This document shows positions 53,590 through 62,890 of a stretch of DNA of 64,000 bases, piece after piece. This DNA comes from Bacillus inaquosorum KCTC 13429. GTDB taxonomy: Bacteria > Bacillota > Bacilli > Bacillales > Bacillaceae. The position numbers were made by a program, and so were the translations under genes. The notes beneath the pieces were generated by a model that was given only the letters and a program-made list of their open reading frames with translations, ran no database searches and was not told the origin of the DNA. The stretch is from the NCBI RefSeq assembly GCF_000332645.1, contig NZ_AMXN01000006.1, forward strand, positions 62,001-126,000, read 5' to 3'. The stretch's first letter is position 1, and each line of letters starts with the position of its first letter.

Positions 53590-54963
53590 TTGATTAAGCG
53601 AACAGTAAAGAACATTGCCGAGATGGTCAAAGGCACACTGACAAATCCGCAATATGAACAAACAGTCATTCATGGAGTGGCAACTGATACAAGAAAACTC
53701 GAACAGCATCAGCTTTTCATCCCGCTAAAAGGGGAACATTTTAACGGCCACACTTTTGTGCCGCAGGCTTTTGATGCAGGTGTTGCGGCCGTTCTTTGGG
53801 ATCGGTCAGAACCAAATCCGCCCGAGAATCAAGCCGTCATCTTAGTGGACGACACCCTTTCCGCTCTTCAGCAGCTTGCAAAAGCTTATTTGCAGGAGCT
53901 TGGCACCCGTGTCATCGGGGTAACCGGAAGCAATGGCAAAACGACAACGAAAGATATGATTCACGCCGTCCTGGGAACCCGGTACCGTGTCCACAAAACA
54001 GGAGGAAACTTCAACAATCACATCGGTCTGCCGCTGACGGTTTTAGCTATGCCTGAAGATACGGAGATCGCTGTATTGGAGATGGGAATGAGCGCCAAAG
54101 GAGAAATTGATCTCCTGTCCCGCCTGGCAAACCCGGATGCGGCAGTGATTACGAATATCGGCGAATCCCACATGCAAGACCTTGGCTCAAGAGAAGGCAT
54201 CGCGGAGGCGAAGCTTGAAATCATTAACGGGCTTAAAGAAGACGGAGTGCTGATTTATATCGGGGACGAACCGCTCCTTCAAAAAGCATACAGCTGCCAA
54301 ACGAAAACGTACGGAACGGGAGCTCAAAATGATTATCAGCTTCAGGATGTCAGCCAGAGTGAAGCAGGAACTCATTTTACAATCAAAGGGATGGAAAAAA
54401 CGTTTTTTATTCCGATACTCGGTAAGCACAATGTCATGAACGCCATGGCTGCGATCGCTGCGGGGGCTTATTTTGGCATCACGACTGAGGATGCGGCAAA
54501 AGGACTGAGCGGACTAAAGGTAACCGGCATGAGACTTGAACTCATCAAAACAGACAGCGGCATTTCGATTATCAATGACGCTTATAATGCGAGTCCGACA
54601 TCCATGAAGGCTGCCATTCAATTGACAGAAAGCCTTGAAGGCTACGGGAAAAAAATGCTCGTGCTCGGCGATATGCTTGAACTCGGCGATCTTGAAGAAA
54701 CGTTCCATAAAGAGTGCGGCGCTGTAATCAGCCCTGAAAAAATCGACCGCGTCTTTACGTACGGAAAACTGGGAGCATTTATTGCGGAAGGCGCACTGAA
54801 ACACTTTGAGAAAGAACGCGTCAGCCATTTTACTGAGAAAAAGGATCTCCTTCAAGCTGTGAAAGAAAACGCGTCAAAAGGAGATTTGATTTTATTCAAA
54901 GCGTCCAGAGGTATGAAGCTTGAAGAAATCGTTAAAGATTTAATAGAGAGCCCGCTTTCGTAA
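53590..54963 (+). CDS. murF: UDP-N-acetylmuramoyl-tripeptide:D-alanyl-D-alanine ligase
   Basis: A 457-residue Mur ligase. The ATP motif GVTGSNGKTTTKDMI is near residue 110. NNHIGLPLTVL, the central LGKHNVMNAMAAIA and the C-terminal INDAYNASPTSM (the family DxYNANPxS motif) are all present. It completes the UDP-MurNAc-pentapeptide in the cytoplasm. The start is TTG 53590 after AGAGAGGGA; the open frame runs back to the ddl stop, but this start gives the usual 457 residues. Confidence 0.96.
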   Translation: MIKRTVKNIAEMVKGTLTNPQYEQTVIHGVATDTRKLEQHQLFIPLKGEHFNGHTFVPQAFDAGVAAVLWDRSEPNPPENQAVILVDDTLSALQQLAKAYLQELGTRVIGVTGSNGKTTTKDMIHAVLGTRYRVHKTGGNFNNHIGLPLTVLAMPEDTEIAVLEMGMSAKGEIDLLSRLANPDAAVITNIGESHMQDLGSREGIAEAKLEIINGLKEDGVLIYIGDEPLLQKAYSCQTKTYGTGAQNDYQLQDVSQSEAGTHFTIKGMEKTFFIPILGKHNVMNAMAAIAAGAYFGITTEDAAKGLSGLKVTGMRLELIKTDSGISIINDAYNASPTSMKAAIQLTESLEGYGKKMLVLGDMLELGDLEETFHKECGAVISPEKIDRVFTYGKLGAFIAEGALKHFEKERVSHFTEKKDLLQAVKENASKGDLILFKASRGMKLEEIVKDLIESPLS

Positions 54964-55311
54964 AAAAATCTTGCGGAAAAACCGCATATTGCATCATAAA
55001 ATAACATGATGTGCAAACACTAATGTATGCCGGCCAGAAATTATGTATATCTGGCCGGCTGCGGCTATGATACAATAAATACAGGTTATTTCGCGATACG
55101 AACATATTCGTCCGGCGTTTCATCCGCCGACCCGAAGTTCTCCGCCGGACACATGGGAGCGGATGGAGCATCAGCCGGCATATTCGAGAAGCTGATCTGC
55201 TTCTCATCTTATTGAAAAACAAATAGTGTAATGGTAAGATAAAACTTAAAGTAATTCGGGCTTTGTATACGGATGGATCCTGTCCTTTTTGTCTAAAGGG
55301 CAGTTTTATAA
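54964..55311 (+). other. Structured non-coding region between murF and cshA
   Basis: At 55028-55058 a 10-bp perfect stem (GCCGGCCAGA/TCTGGCCGGC) occurs, followed at once by the -10-like TATGATACAAT. Further on are CGGCG/CGCCG repeats, a hairpin GAGAAG/GCTTCTC (55187-55206), and a terminator-like hairpin at 55280-55307 (CTGTCCTTT/AAAGGGCAG plus TTTT), 55 bp before cshA. It reads like a transcribed leader that can attenuate cshA. No known riboswitch class is recognised. Confidence 0.6.
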
Positions 55312-55362
55312 GTGGTAAATCACGACATTACTGAAACAGCAATTAGAAGGAGTTTGAATAAT

Positions 55363-56847
55363 TTGACTATAACGTTTCAAGATTTTAATTTAAGTTCTGA
55401 TCTCATGAAAGCAATTAATCGTATGGGATTTGAAGAAGCAACACCGATTCAGGCACAAACGATACCGCTCGGACTTTCAAATAAAGACGTCATTGGACAA
55501 GCGCAAACAGGTACAGGTAAAACAGCTGCGTTTGGTATACCCCTTGTTGAAAAAATTAACCCCGAGTCTCCTAATATTCAAGCAATCGTAATCGCGCCAA
55601 CCCGTGAATTAGCCATTCAAGTATCTGAAGAATTATATAAAATCGGACAAGATAAGCGTGCGAAGGTTCTTCCTATTTACGGCGGACAGGATATTGGACG
55701 GCAAATCCGGGCGTTAAAGAAAAATCCGCATATCATTGTCGGAACACCTGGACGTCTTCTTGACCACATCAACCGCCGCACAATTCGTTTAAACAATGTA
55801 AACACTGTAGTAATGGATGAAGCGGATGAAATGCTGAACATGGGATTCATTGACGACATTGAATCTATTCTTTCAAACGTGCCGAGCGAGCATCAGACAC
55901 TTCTGTTCTCTGCGACAATGCCAGCACCGATCAAACGCATTGCAGAGCGCTTTATGACTGAGCCGGAACACGTAAAAGTAAAAGCAAAAGAAATGACGGT
56001 TTCTAACATTCAGCAGTTCTATTTAGAAGTGCAAGAACGCAAAAAATTCGATACACTGACTCGTCTTCTTGACATTCAGTCTCCTGAGCTTGCGATCGTA
56101 TTCGGACGCACAAAACGCCGTGTCGATGAGCTGGCTGAAGCCCTGAACCTACGCGGATATGCGGCTGAAGGAATTCATGGTGACTTAACGCAGGCGAAAC
56201 GTATGGTTGCGCTTCGTAAATTTAAAGAAGGTGCAATCGAAGTTCTTGTCGCAACTGATGTTGCCGCTCGCGGACTTGATATCTCAGGCGTAACACACGT
56301 GTACAACTTCGACGTGCCTCAAGATCCTGAAAGCTACGTTCACCGTATCGGAAGAACAGGCCGTGCAGGAAAAACAGGTATGGCGATGACGTTCATTACA
56401 CCGCGTGAGAAAAGCATGCTTCGCGCAATTGAACAAACAACAAAACGCAAAATGGACCGCATGAAGGAGCCTACACTTGATGAAGCGTTAGAAGGCCAGC
56501 AGCAGGTTACTGTTGAACGTCTTCGCACGACAATCAGTGAAAACAACCTGAACTTCTACATGACAGCGGCAGCTGAGCTGCTTGAAGATCATGATGCAGT
56601 AACAGTGGTTGCGGCGGCTATCAAAATGGCTACAAAAGAGCCGGACAACACACCGGTTCGCTTAACTGACGAAGCGCCGATGGTCAGCAAACGCTACAAG
56701 AACCAGCGCTCTTCTAAACGCAGAGACGGACAAGGCGGCGGCTACCGCGGCGGAAAAGGGAAAAGCAACAACCGTTCTTCCTACGATAAAAAGCGTTCAA
56801 ACGATCGCCGTTCTTCAGGTGACAGACGCCAGAAAAAATCTTACTAA
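55363..56847 (+). CDS. cshA: DEAD-box RNA helicase CshA
   Basis: A 494-residue helicase. Q motif [14 protein letters not shown], Walker [24 protein letters not shown] (DEAD), [13 protein letters not shown] and HRIGRTGR are all present. The last 60 residues are Arg/Gly/Ser-rich ([24 protein letters not shown]), an RNA-binding tail. CshA is the main helicase of the RNA degradosome and also helps ribosome assembly, notably in the cold. The start is TTG 55363 after AGAAGGAG. Confidence 0.97.
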   Translation: MTITFQDFNLSSDLMKAINRMGFEEATPIQAQTIPLGLSNKDVIGQAQTGTGKTAAFGIPLVEKINPESPNIQAIVIAPTRELAIQVSEELYKIGQDKRAKVLPIYGGQDIGRQIRALKKNPHIIVGTPGRLLDHINRRTIRLNNVNTVVMDEADEMLNMGFIDDIESILSNVPSEHQTLLFSATMPAPIKRIAERFMTEPEHVKVKAKEMTVSNIQQFYLEVQERKKFDTLTRLLDIQSPELAIVFGRTKRRVDELAEALNLRGYAAEGIHGDLTQAKRMVALRKFKEGAIEVLVATDVAARGLDISGVTHVYNFDVPQDPESYVHRIGRTGRAGKTGMAMTFITPREKSMLRAIEQTTKRKMDRMKEPTLDEALEGQQQVTVERLRTTISENNLNFYMTAAAELLEDHDAVTVVAAAIKMATKEPDNTPVRLTDEAPMVSKRYKNQRSSKRRDGQGGGYRGGKGKSNNRSSYDKKRSNDRRSSGDRRQKKSY

Positions 56848-56860
56848 TTCTATCGATTAA

Positions 56861-56892
56861 GAGCCCAAAACATAACGTTTTGGGCTTTTTTA
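56861..56892 (+). terminator. Intrinsic terminator after cshA
   Basis: AGCCCAAAACAT/ACGTTTTGGGCT forms the stem, followed by TTTTT. Nearly the same hairpin terminates ydbC. Confidence 0.92.
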
Positions 56893-56959
56893 TGTTCATG
56901 ATTTGTTATTCAGCAAACTTTCAGCTGACGGATGCCATTTTTCTATGTATGCTTAAGAA

Positions 56960-56985
56960 TGAAACCTTTCTGTATAAGAGACGTA
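56960..56985 (+). promoter_or_regulatory. Sigma-W promoter of ydbST
   Basis: TGAAAC (56960-56965), a 16-bp spacer and CGTA (56982-56985) match the sigma-W consensus exactly (TGAAAC-N16-CGTA). ydbST is a known sigma-W target. Confidence 0.92.
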
Positions 56986-57018
56986 TAAGTAACGACGAAA
57001 AAACGGGAGGTAGGTATT

Positions 57019-57498
57019 TTGAGAGAGCAGCCAAAAAACCAAATCAGTCCAGACGGATTAAAGGTTTGGCGACTTCAAGAGATTATCGTATCTGCTGTCT
57101 GCTTGCTTATTGTCATAGCAGTTGCAGTGTTAAGCTATTATTTCCATTGGCCGTACTGGATCAGCGGCGTGCTCGGCGCGGTTTGGCTGCTGGGTTCGGT
57201 TGTGACGGTCTTTATCATTCCAAAGATCCGTCATAAAGTATGGCGCTATGAAGTCCATGAACATGAAATAGATATTCAGTCAGGTATTTTTGTGGTAACG
57301 CGTGTGATTGTCCCGATGGTCAGAGTTCAGCACGTCGATACGTCACAAGGGCCGTTATTGAAAAAGTACAACCTGGCAACCGTAAAAATTTCCACGGCCG
57401 CGACCGTTCATTCGATCCCCGCTTTAGAGATGGAGGAAGCGGATCGGCTGAGAGACTCCATTTCCCGTCTGGCAAGGGTGACTGACGATGATGTCTGA
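57019..57498 (+). CDS. ydbS: YdbS, membrane bPH2-domain protein
   Basis: A 159-residue protein. Two adjacent helices (EIIVSAVCLLIVIAVAVLSYYF and WISGVLGAVWLLGSVVTVFII) precede a bacterial PH domain (bPH2/YdbS-YdbT type) with VWRYEVHEHEIDIQSGIFVVTRVIVPMVRVQHVDT. With YdbT it is reported to protect against bacteriocins such as amylocyclicin. The start is TTG 57019 with GGAGGTAGG. It overlaps ydbT by 11 bp. Confidence 0.92.
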   Translation: MREQPKNQISPDGLKVWRLQEIIVSAVCLLIVIAVAVLSYYFHWPYWISGVLGAVWLLGSVVTVFIIPKIRHKVWRYEVHEHEIDIQSGIFVVTRVIVPMVRVQHVDTSQGPLLKKYNLATVKISTAATVHSIPALEMEEADRLRDSISRLARVTDDDV

Positions 57499-58969
57499 AC
57501 CGAAACGCCTGCACCCGGCGGCAGTTATTTTGAATTTATGCCATACCATTATTCAAACGATAAAAAATATCATTCTGCCATTCTTTTTTGTGTATATCGT
57601 CAATTCGAACAATACTGTCCGTTTTTACGGAGCCATTGCGCTCGGTGTGCTGTTCATCTGGCTTGTAGCCGCAAGCATCATCAAATGGAGAAGGTTTACC
57701 TATCGAATCGAAGATGACGAATTTAGAATTGAAGAAGGCTTGTTTGTCACGAAAAAGCGATACATATCGATTGATCGGATTCAAACGATGAATACGAGCG
57801 CGGGCGTGATCCAGCAAATCTTTAAGCTTGTGAAGCTGCAAATTGAAACGGCAGGCGGAGGCAAGGAGGCGGAAGCTGTTCTTTCTGCTATTTCTGTTGA
57901 AGAAGCCGAACGGATCAAGGAAGCCGTCTTTAAGAAAAAAGCACAAAGGCACGAAAGCGAACACGATAAAGAATGGCTTGAAGCTGAGCAGGAGCTGATT
58001 CCGGCGGTTGAGCCGGAAGAGCACTATCGGATGAACATGAAAGAATTGCTCATGGCCGCCTCTACCTCCGGCGGAATCGGAGTGATTATCTCCGCTGTAT
58101 TTGCGCTTATTTCTCAGCTTGATGAAGTGCTGCCGATGGATTGGTTTTTTGATAAATTTTCCTTTCTTCAGCACGCCAGCATCGGCATTTACGCGGTACT
58201 CATTTTTATCGGTTTATTTATCGCCTGGATTTTCAGCATTGCCGGTATGATGTTTAAATACGCGAACTTTCAAATCATTAAAAAAGAGCAGGAACTGGTG
58301 ATTTCAAGAGGGTTTATTGAAAAACATCAAGTCACGATTCCGCTACGAAAAATACAAGCCATTAAAATAAAAGAAAACATCATCCGCCAGCTTTTCGGCT
58401 TTGTGACGGTGTCCATCGTCAGCGCGGGCGGCGGCGACCGGGAAAAGGAAGAAGGCGCTTTGACCATTCTCTTCCCGATGATTCATAAAAAAAAGCTTCC
58501 GCACATGCTGCGGACATTTACGCCGGAATACACGCTGGAAGAAAACTTCCGCCGTCTGCCGCGGCACGCGTTGAAACGCTATTTATTCCGTTCCGTCATT
58601 TTTTCAATCTTTTTGATCATTCCATTATGTATCTTCTTTCAGCCATGGGGCTATCTGTCGATCATCCTGCTGCCGATTGAATTGATCTTCGGCTACCTCG
58701 CATATAAGGATGCAGGATGGACGATCAACGGGGATCGTCTTCAATTGACGTCCAGATTTATCAGCAGAACAACGGGAATTGTGTTAAAAAGACGAATGCA
58801 GGTTTGCAAGTTCAGCCAATCGTATTTTCAAAAGAAAGGCCGTTTGTATACCATTTCTACCTCGGTAAAATCATCGAGCCTTATGGAAGAATTATCGGTG
58901 AGGGATGTAGGTGAAGAGGATGCAGACTTCATTTTAAACTGGTACTCATATGAAAAAGCGGACGGTTAA
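57488..58969 (+). CDS. ydbT: YdbT, membrane protein with repeated bPH2 domains
   Basis: A 493-residue protein built of helix pairs alternating with bPH2 domains: the first domain at about 65-155 (YRIEDDEFRIEEGLFVTKKRYISIDRIQTMN), a second at about 260-345 (EQELVISRGFIEKHQVTIPLRKIQAI), and a third at about 405-490 (GDRLQLTSRFISRTTGIVLKRRMQVC). It probably forms a complex with YdbS in the membrane under sigma-W control. Its stop overlaps that of the opposing gene ydcA. Confidence 0.92.
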   Translation: MMSEPKRLHPAAVILNLCHTIIQTIKNIILPFFFVYIVNSNNTVRFYGAIALGVLFIWLVAASIIKWRRFTYRIEDDEFRIEEGLFVTKKRYISIDRIQTMNTSAGVIQQIFKLVKLQIETAGGGKEAEAVLSAISVEEAERIKEAVFKKKAQRHESEHDKEWLEAEQELIPAVEPEEHYRMNMKELLMAASTSGGIGVIISAVFALISQLDEVLPMDWFFDKFSFLQHASIGIYAVLIFIGLFIAWIFSIAGMMFKYANFQIIKKEQELVISRGFIEKHQVTIPLRKIQAIKIKENIIRQLFGFVTVSIVSAGGGDREKEEGALTILFPMIHKKKLPHMLRTFTPEYTLEENFRRLPRHALKRYLFRSVIFSIFLIIPLCIFFQPWGYLSIILLPIELIFGYLAYKDAGWTINGDRLQLTSRFISRTTGIVLKRRMQVCKFSQSYFQKKGRLYTISTSVKSSSLMEELSVRDVGEEDADFILNWYSYEKADG

Positions 58970-58988
58970 TACCGCCGCTCTTTTTTTT
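58957..58988. terminator. Terminator overlapping the ydbT and ydcA stop codons
   Basis: GCGG(A)CGGT pairs with ACCGCCGC around TAAT, followed by CTCTTTTTTTT. The loop and stem contain both stop codons. T-run orientation favours termination of ydbT. Confidence 0.78.
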
Positions 58989-59565
58989 GCACACATAAAA
59001 ACGAGAGAAGAAACCCGCCGCAAAGTCCAAACAGATGGGCCATCATGTTAATATTGGAGTTGATAAACGACATGAGAACGGCAAATGCGAGCAGTGTGAG
59101 AATCATTTTGGAATGCTCCTGCCCGATCAGCTCTTTGCGAAAAAGAACCATAAACAGATACACGCCGAACAGCCCGAAAATCGCTCCTGAAGCCCCGACA
59201 TGCACGTAATCAAGCGGCTCTGTAACATATGTGCCGATATTGCCGATGATGCCGGAGCCAGCGTACACAAGCAGGAAACGCGCTTTTCCCAGCATGCGTT
59301 CCAAAGCAGGGGCAAATAAAAAGATGGACATGGAATTAAACAGCAGATGGGTAAAACCGGCGTGCAGCAAAACCGGTGTGATCAGCCGCCACCATTCACC
59401 GTTAGCGACGCCTAAATTATAGCCTGTGACGGCATCTCTCCATAACACGACTGAATGGACAGGAAGTGAAAAAAACAGCCAGAGAACGGCTTGCAAGGCC
59501 AATATAAAGGTGACAACGGGATAAAGCCTGATAAACGTTTGGAAATTTTCAGTCCGTATAAACAT
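58966..59565 (-). CDS. ydcA: Rhomboid-family intramembrane serine protease YdcA
   Basis: A 199-residue protein with six helices. The catalytic dyad is visible as Ser126 in HVGASGAIFG and His177 in NMMAHLFGLCGGFL. The conserved NGEWWRLITPVLLHAGFTHLLFNSMSIF loop and helix 2 carry the family HxxxxN. It should cut membrane proteins within the bilayer; the substrate is unknown. Start ATG 59565 follows AAGGGGCTCGGA. Confidence 0.93.
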   Translation of the reverse strand: MFIRTENFQTFIRLYPVVTFILALQAVLWLFFSLPVHSVVLWRDAVTGYNLGVANGEWWRLITPVLLHAGFTHLLFNSMSIFLFAPALERMLGKARFLLVYAGSGIIGNIGTYVTEPLDYVHVGASGAIFGLFGVYLFMVLFRKELIGQEHSKMILTLLAFAVLMSFINSNINMMAHLFGLCGGFLLSFLCVQKKERRY

Positions 59566-59659
59566 TCCGAGCCCCTTTTCTTCATTTTGGTATTTCTATA
59601 GTAACACGTTTATGAGACAAACCATTCAAATAGTACGTACGCAAAGGAGGTTATCACAC

Positions 59660-60025
59660 ATGATTTACGGCATTGGACTAGACATCACCGAGCTTAAACG
59701 GATCGCTTCTATGGCCGGCCGCCAGAAAAGGTTTGCTGAGCGGATTTTGACGCGAAGCGAGCTTGACCAATATCATGAGCTTTCAGAGAAAAGAAAAATA
59801 GAATTTCTTGCGGGGAGGTTTGCAGCAAAAGAAGCTTTCTCGAAAGCGTTCGGCACCGGTATAGGAAAACAGCTCAGTTTTCAGGACATTGAAATTAAGA
59901 AAGATCAAAATGGCAAGCCCTATATCATTTGCGCGAAGCTGAGCCAGGCCGCCGTTCACGTATCAATCACTCATACAAAGGAATACGCGGCCGCACAGGT
60001 TGTGATTGAAAGGTTGTCAAGCTAG
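59660..60025 (+). CDS. acpS: Holo-acyl-carrier-protein synthase AcpS
   Basis: A 121-residue phosphopantetheinyl transferase of the AcpS type. The Mg-binding Asp8 (GIGLDITE) and Glu58 (FAAKEAFSKA) are present, as is the ending VSITHTKEYAAAQVV. It charges apo-ACP with 4'-phosphopantetheine for fatty acid synthesis. ATG 59660 follows AAAGGAGGT. The longer frame upstream to 59612 is not needed. Confidence 0.96.
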   Translation: MIYGIGLDITELKRIASMAGRQKRFAERILTRSELDQYHELSEKRKIEFLAGRFAAKEAFSKAFGTGIGKQLSFQDIEIKKDQNGKPYIICAKLSQAAVHVSITHTKEYAAAQVVIERLSS

Positions 60026-60198
60026 TCTGCATATTAGCGAAACCCCACTCATATATTTGATAATGCATTAAGGGAGACAAGTTGTTTGAGGCTTTTATGG
60101 TACGCATCCGTTCTGCCTAACGTGTACCGAGCGTACCGTTAAAGTCAAACAAGCGATTTCTTCCTTTTACATCAATTGAGAAAAAGGGGTTGAAAAAG

Positions 60199-61206
60199 GT
60201 GAGAAAAAGCTTTGTTTTGCTTTTAACGGGACTGCTTGCTGTCCTTATTCTTTCTGCCTGCGGGGAAAAAACGCAGCAAGATATTGTGACCGGGTTAGAT
60301 GAAAAGGCGAAAGAATACACCTCGTACAAAGCAAAAGCGAAAATGACCATCGAGACAGGGAGTGAGCCTCAAGTATACAATGTGGAAATCTGGCACAAAA
60401 AGCCGTCTCTGTACAGGGTTTATCTAGAAAATCCGAAAAAGGACCAAAACCAAGTCATTTTACGAAATGAAAACGGAGTATTTGTTCTCACGCCGTCTTT
60501 AAATAAGAGCTTCAGATTTCAAAGCGACTGGCCGAACAACAGCAGCCAGGTCTATCTGTTTGAATCGCTCGTAAAGGATGTTCAAAACGATTCAGATGCA
60601 GTCTTCACTGCGAAAGAAAAGAAATACGTATTTGAAACAAAAACGAACTATCAGCATAACAAAATGCTCCCAACGCAAGAAATCACGTTTAACAAAAAAG
60701 ATATGAGCCCGTCATCTGTTAAAGTCATGGATACTGACCGAAAAGTGATGGTGAAAGTAGAATTCAGCAGCTTCGAATTTAATAAACAATTCGACAAAGA
60801 ATCATTTGACGAAAAGAAAAATATGACCCTTTCTCAAATGGATGTTGCCACAAGCGCGAAGCCATCCGATACATTCGCGGTCAAAACGCCGCTTGAGCTG
60901 CCGCTTGGCGTAAAGCTGCTTGAAGAAAAAGATATTTCAACTGAAGACGGGAAGCGGATCATCATGACCTACGGAGGAGAAAAATCATTTACCTTAATTC
61001 AAGAAAAAGCCCAGATTGCCAAGGCTTCCTCCTCAGTTACGCTGAACGGCGAACCGGTAAATCTCGGCTACACCATCGGCGCCTTGTCGGATGCCTCATT
61101 ATCATGGACATATGACGGCGTAGATTACCTTCTCTCATCAAAAGATCTTTCTAAAGAGGAAATGGTGGCAGTCGCGAAAAGCATGCAGGGACAATCATCT
61201 AAATAA
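60199..61206 (+). CDS. ydcC: YdcC, sporulation-related lipoprotein (LolA-like)
   Basis: A 335-residue lipoprotein. The signal VLLLTGLLAVLILSAC gives the lipobox LSAC with Cys near residue 22. The mature part is a beta-rich LolA/RseB-like half-barrel (YKAKAKMTIETGSEPQVYNVEIWHKKPSLYRVYLENP, then the DUF4367-like end). It is reported as a sporulation (sigma-E) gene. I use GTG 60199, nine bases from AAGGGG; a TTG at 60190 abuts the binding site. Confidence 0.88.
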   Translation: MRKSFVLLLTGLLAVLILSACGEKTQQDIVTGLDEKAKEYTSYKAKAKMTIETGSEPQVYNVEIWHKKPSLYRVYLENPKKDQNQVILRNENGVFVLTPSLNKSFRFQSDWPNNSSQVYLFESLVKDVQNDSDAVFTAKEKKYVFETKTNYQHNKMLPTQEITFNKKDMSPSSVKVMDTDRKVMVKVEFSSFEFNKQFDKESFDEKKNMTLSQMDVATSAKPSDTFAVKTPLELPLGVKLLEEKDISTEDGKRIIMTYGGEKSFTLIQEKAQIAKASSSVTLNGEPVNLGYTIGALSDASLSWTYDGVDYLLSSKDLSKEEMVAVAKSMQGQSSK

Positions 61207-61211
61207 TTGCC

Positions 61212-61240
61212 AAAGGCCAAACATAATTTGGCCTTTTTTT
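61212..61240 (+). terminator. Intrinsic terminator after ydcC
   Basis: AAAGGCCAA pairs with TTGGCCTTT around ACATAA, with seven T following. Confidence 0.92.
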
Positions 61241-61320
61241 CGTCAGGCATCGTTTCCCTTTGGACTATAATTTTAGTATGATATGTAAATGATATTGAAT
61301 AAAAGCTAGGAAGTGTCATT

Positions 61321-62490
61321 ATGAGCACAAAACCTTTTTACAGAGATACGTGGGCGGAAATCGACTTGTCCGCGATAAAGGAAAATGTCAGCAATATGAA
61401 AGAACACATCGGCGAACATGTCCATCTGATGGCAGTTGTAAAAGCGAACGCCTACGGACATGGTGATGCAGAAGTAGCAAAGGCTGCTCTTGACGCAGGT
61501 GCTTCATGCTTGGCCGTGGCCATTCTGGATGAAGCGATCTCACTGCGCGAGAAGGGCCTGAAGGCGCCTATATTGGTGCTTGGCGCGGTTCCCCCGGAGT
61601 ATGTGGCAATCGCGGCGGAATATGACGTGACATTAACAGGTTATTCTGTTGAATGGCTTCAGGAAGCAGCCCGCCACTTGAAAAAAGGTTCCCTTCATTT
61701 TCATTTGAAGGTCGATACGGGGATGAACAGGCTTGGTGTAAAAACAGAAGAAGAAGTTCATCACGTGATGGCGATTCTTGATCGCAACCCCCGTTTCAAA
61801 TGCAAAGGGGTATTTACGCATTTTGCGACAGCGGATGAAAAAGAAAGAGACTATTTCTTCATGCAGTTTGAGCGCTTTAAAGAACTGATTGCTCCGCTGC
61901 CGCTAAAAAAAATGATGGTGCACTGCGCCAACAGCGCCGCCGGTCTTCGGCTGAAAAAAGGCTTTTTCAACGCGGTCAGATTCGGCATCGGCATGTACGG
62001 TCTCCGTCCGTCAGCCGACATTACGGACGAAATACCGTTTCAGCTGCGTCCCGCATTCACCCTGCATTCGACGCTGTCGCATGTCAAATTGATCAGAAAA
62101 GGCGAGAGCGTCAGCTACGGAGCGGAATACACAGCGGAAAAAGACACATGGATCGGGACGGTGCCTGTAGGCTATGCGGACGGCTGGCTTCGAAAATTGA
62201 AAGGAACCGAAATTCTTGTGAAGGGAAAACGGCTGAAAATCGCCGGCCGAATCTGCATGGACCAATTTATGGTAGAGCTGGATCAGGAATATCCGCCAGG
62301 CACAAAAGTCACATTAATTGGCCGGCAGGGGGATGAATATATTTCCATGGATGAGATTGCAGGCAGGCTCGAAACCATTAACTACGAGGTATCTTGTACA
62401 ATAAGTTCCCGGGTTCCCCGTATGTTTTTGGAAAATGGGAGTATAATGGAAGTAAGAAATCCTTTATTGCAGGAAAATGCAAGCAAATAG
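61321..62490 (+). CDS. alrA: Alanine racemase
   Basis: A 389-residue PLP enzyme. The PLP Lys41 is in MAVVKANAYGHG and the second catalytic Tyr in ESVSYGAEYTA. KVDTGMNRLG and the C-terminal GRICMDQFMVEL are also conserved. It supplies D-alanine for ddl-murF and for teichoic acid. ATG 61321 follows TAGGAAGTG. It is followed by the toxin-antitoxin pair, as in many Bacilli. Confidence 0.97.
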   Translation: MSTKPFYRDTWAEIDLSAIKENVSNMKEHIGEHVHLMAVVKANAYGHGDAEVAKAALDAGASCLAVAILDEAISLREKGLKAPILVLGAVPPEYVAIAAEYDVTLTGYSVEWLQEAARHLKKGSLHFHLKVDTGMNRLGVKTEEEVHHVMAILDRNPRFKCKGVFTHFATADEKERDYFFMQFERFKELIAPLPLKKMMVHCANSAAGLRLKKGFFNAVRFGIGMYGLRPSADITDEIPFQLRPAFTLHSTLSHVKLIRKGESVSYGAEYTAEKDTWIGTVPVGYADGWLRKLKGTEILVKGKRLKIAGRICMDQFMVELDQEYPPGTKVTLIGRQGDEYISMDEIAGRLETINYEVSCTISSRVPRMFLENGSIMEVRNPLLQENASK

Positions 62491-62520
62491 CATCTCATAA
62501 TGAGAATTCATAAAACAGCT

Positions 62521-62551
62521 TTGCTTGAAGAGTGAATAATGGTATCATTAT
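62521..62551 (+). promoter_or_regulatory. Promoter of ndoAI-ndoA with overlapping inverted repeat
   Basis: TTGCTT (62521-62526), a 16-bp spacer and TATCAT (62543-62548) form a plausible sigma-A promoter. ATAATG-GTAT-CATTAT (62536-62551) is a perfect 6-bp inverted repeat over the -10, a candidate site for the ribbon-helix-helix antitoxin. Confidence 0.6.
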
Positions 62552-62604
62552 CACTGGATGGATAAAAGAGTCGTATCCGTAAGTTTGGTGGAGGTGTATG
62601 TTTT

Positions 62605-62886
62605 TTGTCTGAATCCAGCGCAAGAACCGAAATGAAAATCAGCTTGCCCGAAAACCTAGTAGCTGAATTGGATGGTGTAGCGATGCGGGAGAAACGAAGC
62701 AGAAACGAACTGATATCACAAGCAGTGAGAGCGTATGTCAGCGAACGAACAACTCGTCACAACCGTGATTTGATGAGACGCGGCTATATGGAAATGGCGA
62801 AAATCAACCTGAATATTTCTTCTGAGGCTCACTTTGCGGAGTGCGAGGCTGAAACGACAGTTGAGCGCTTAGTCAGCGGAGGATAA
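62605..62886 (+). CDS. ndoAI: Antitoxin EndoAI (MazE-like, ribbon-helix-helix)
   Basis: A 93-residue antitoxin. The N-terminal ribbon-helix-helix ([40 protein letters not shown], about residues 8-47) is the DNA-binding/dimer part. The rest is the toxin-binding tail. The start is TTG 62605 after GGTGGAGGTG. It neutralises NdoA, whose gene begins 4 bp after its stop. Confidence 0.95.
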   Translation: MSESSARTEMKISLPENLVAELDGVAMREKRSRNELISQAVRAYVSERTTRHNRDLMRRGYMEMAKINLNISSEAHFAECEAETTVERLVSGG

Positions 62887-62890
62887 TCAT

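Noticed and set aside
55027..55215. 62-codon frame in the cshA leader
   Set aside because: It starts inside a perfect hairpin without a binding site, and the composition reflects the CGGCG-type repeats; more likely structured RNA than protein.
38593..56892. Nearly identical hairpins AGCCCAAAACAT...GTTTTGGGCT after ydbC and after cshA as a dispersed repeat
   Set aside because: Both are short intrinsic terminators with T runs; similarity over 25 bases with different loops is not enough for a mobile repeat family.
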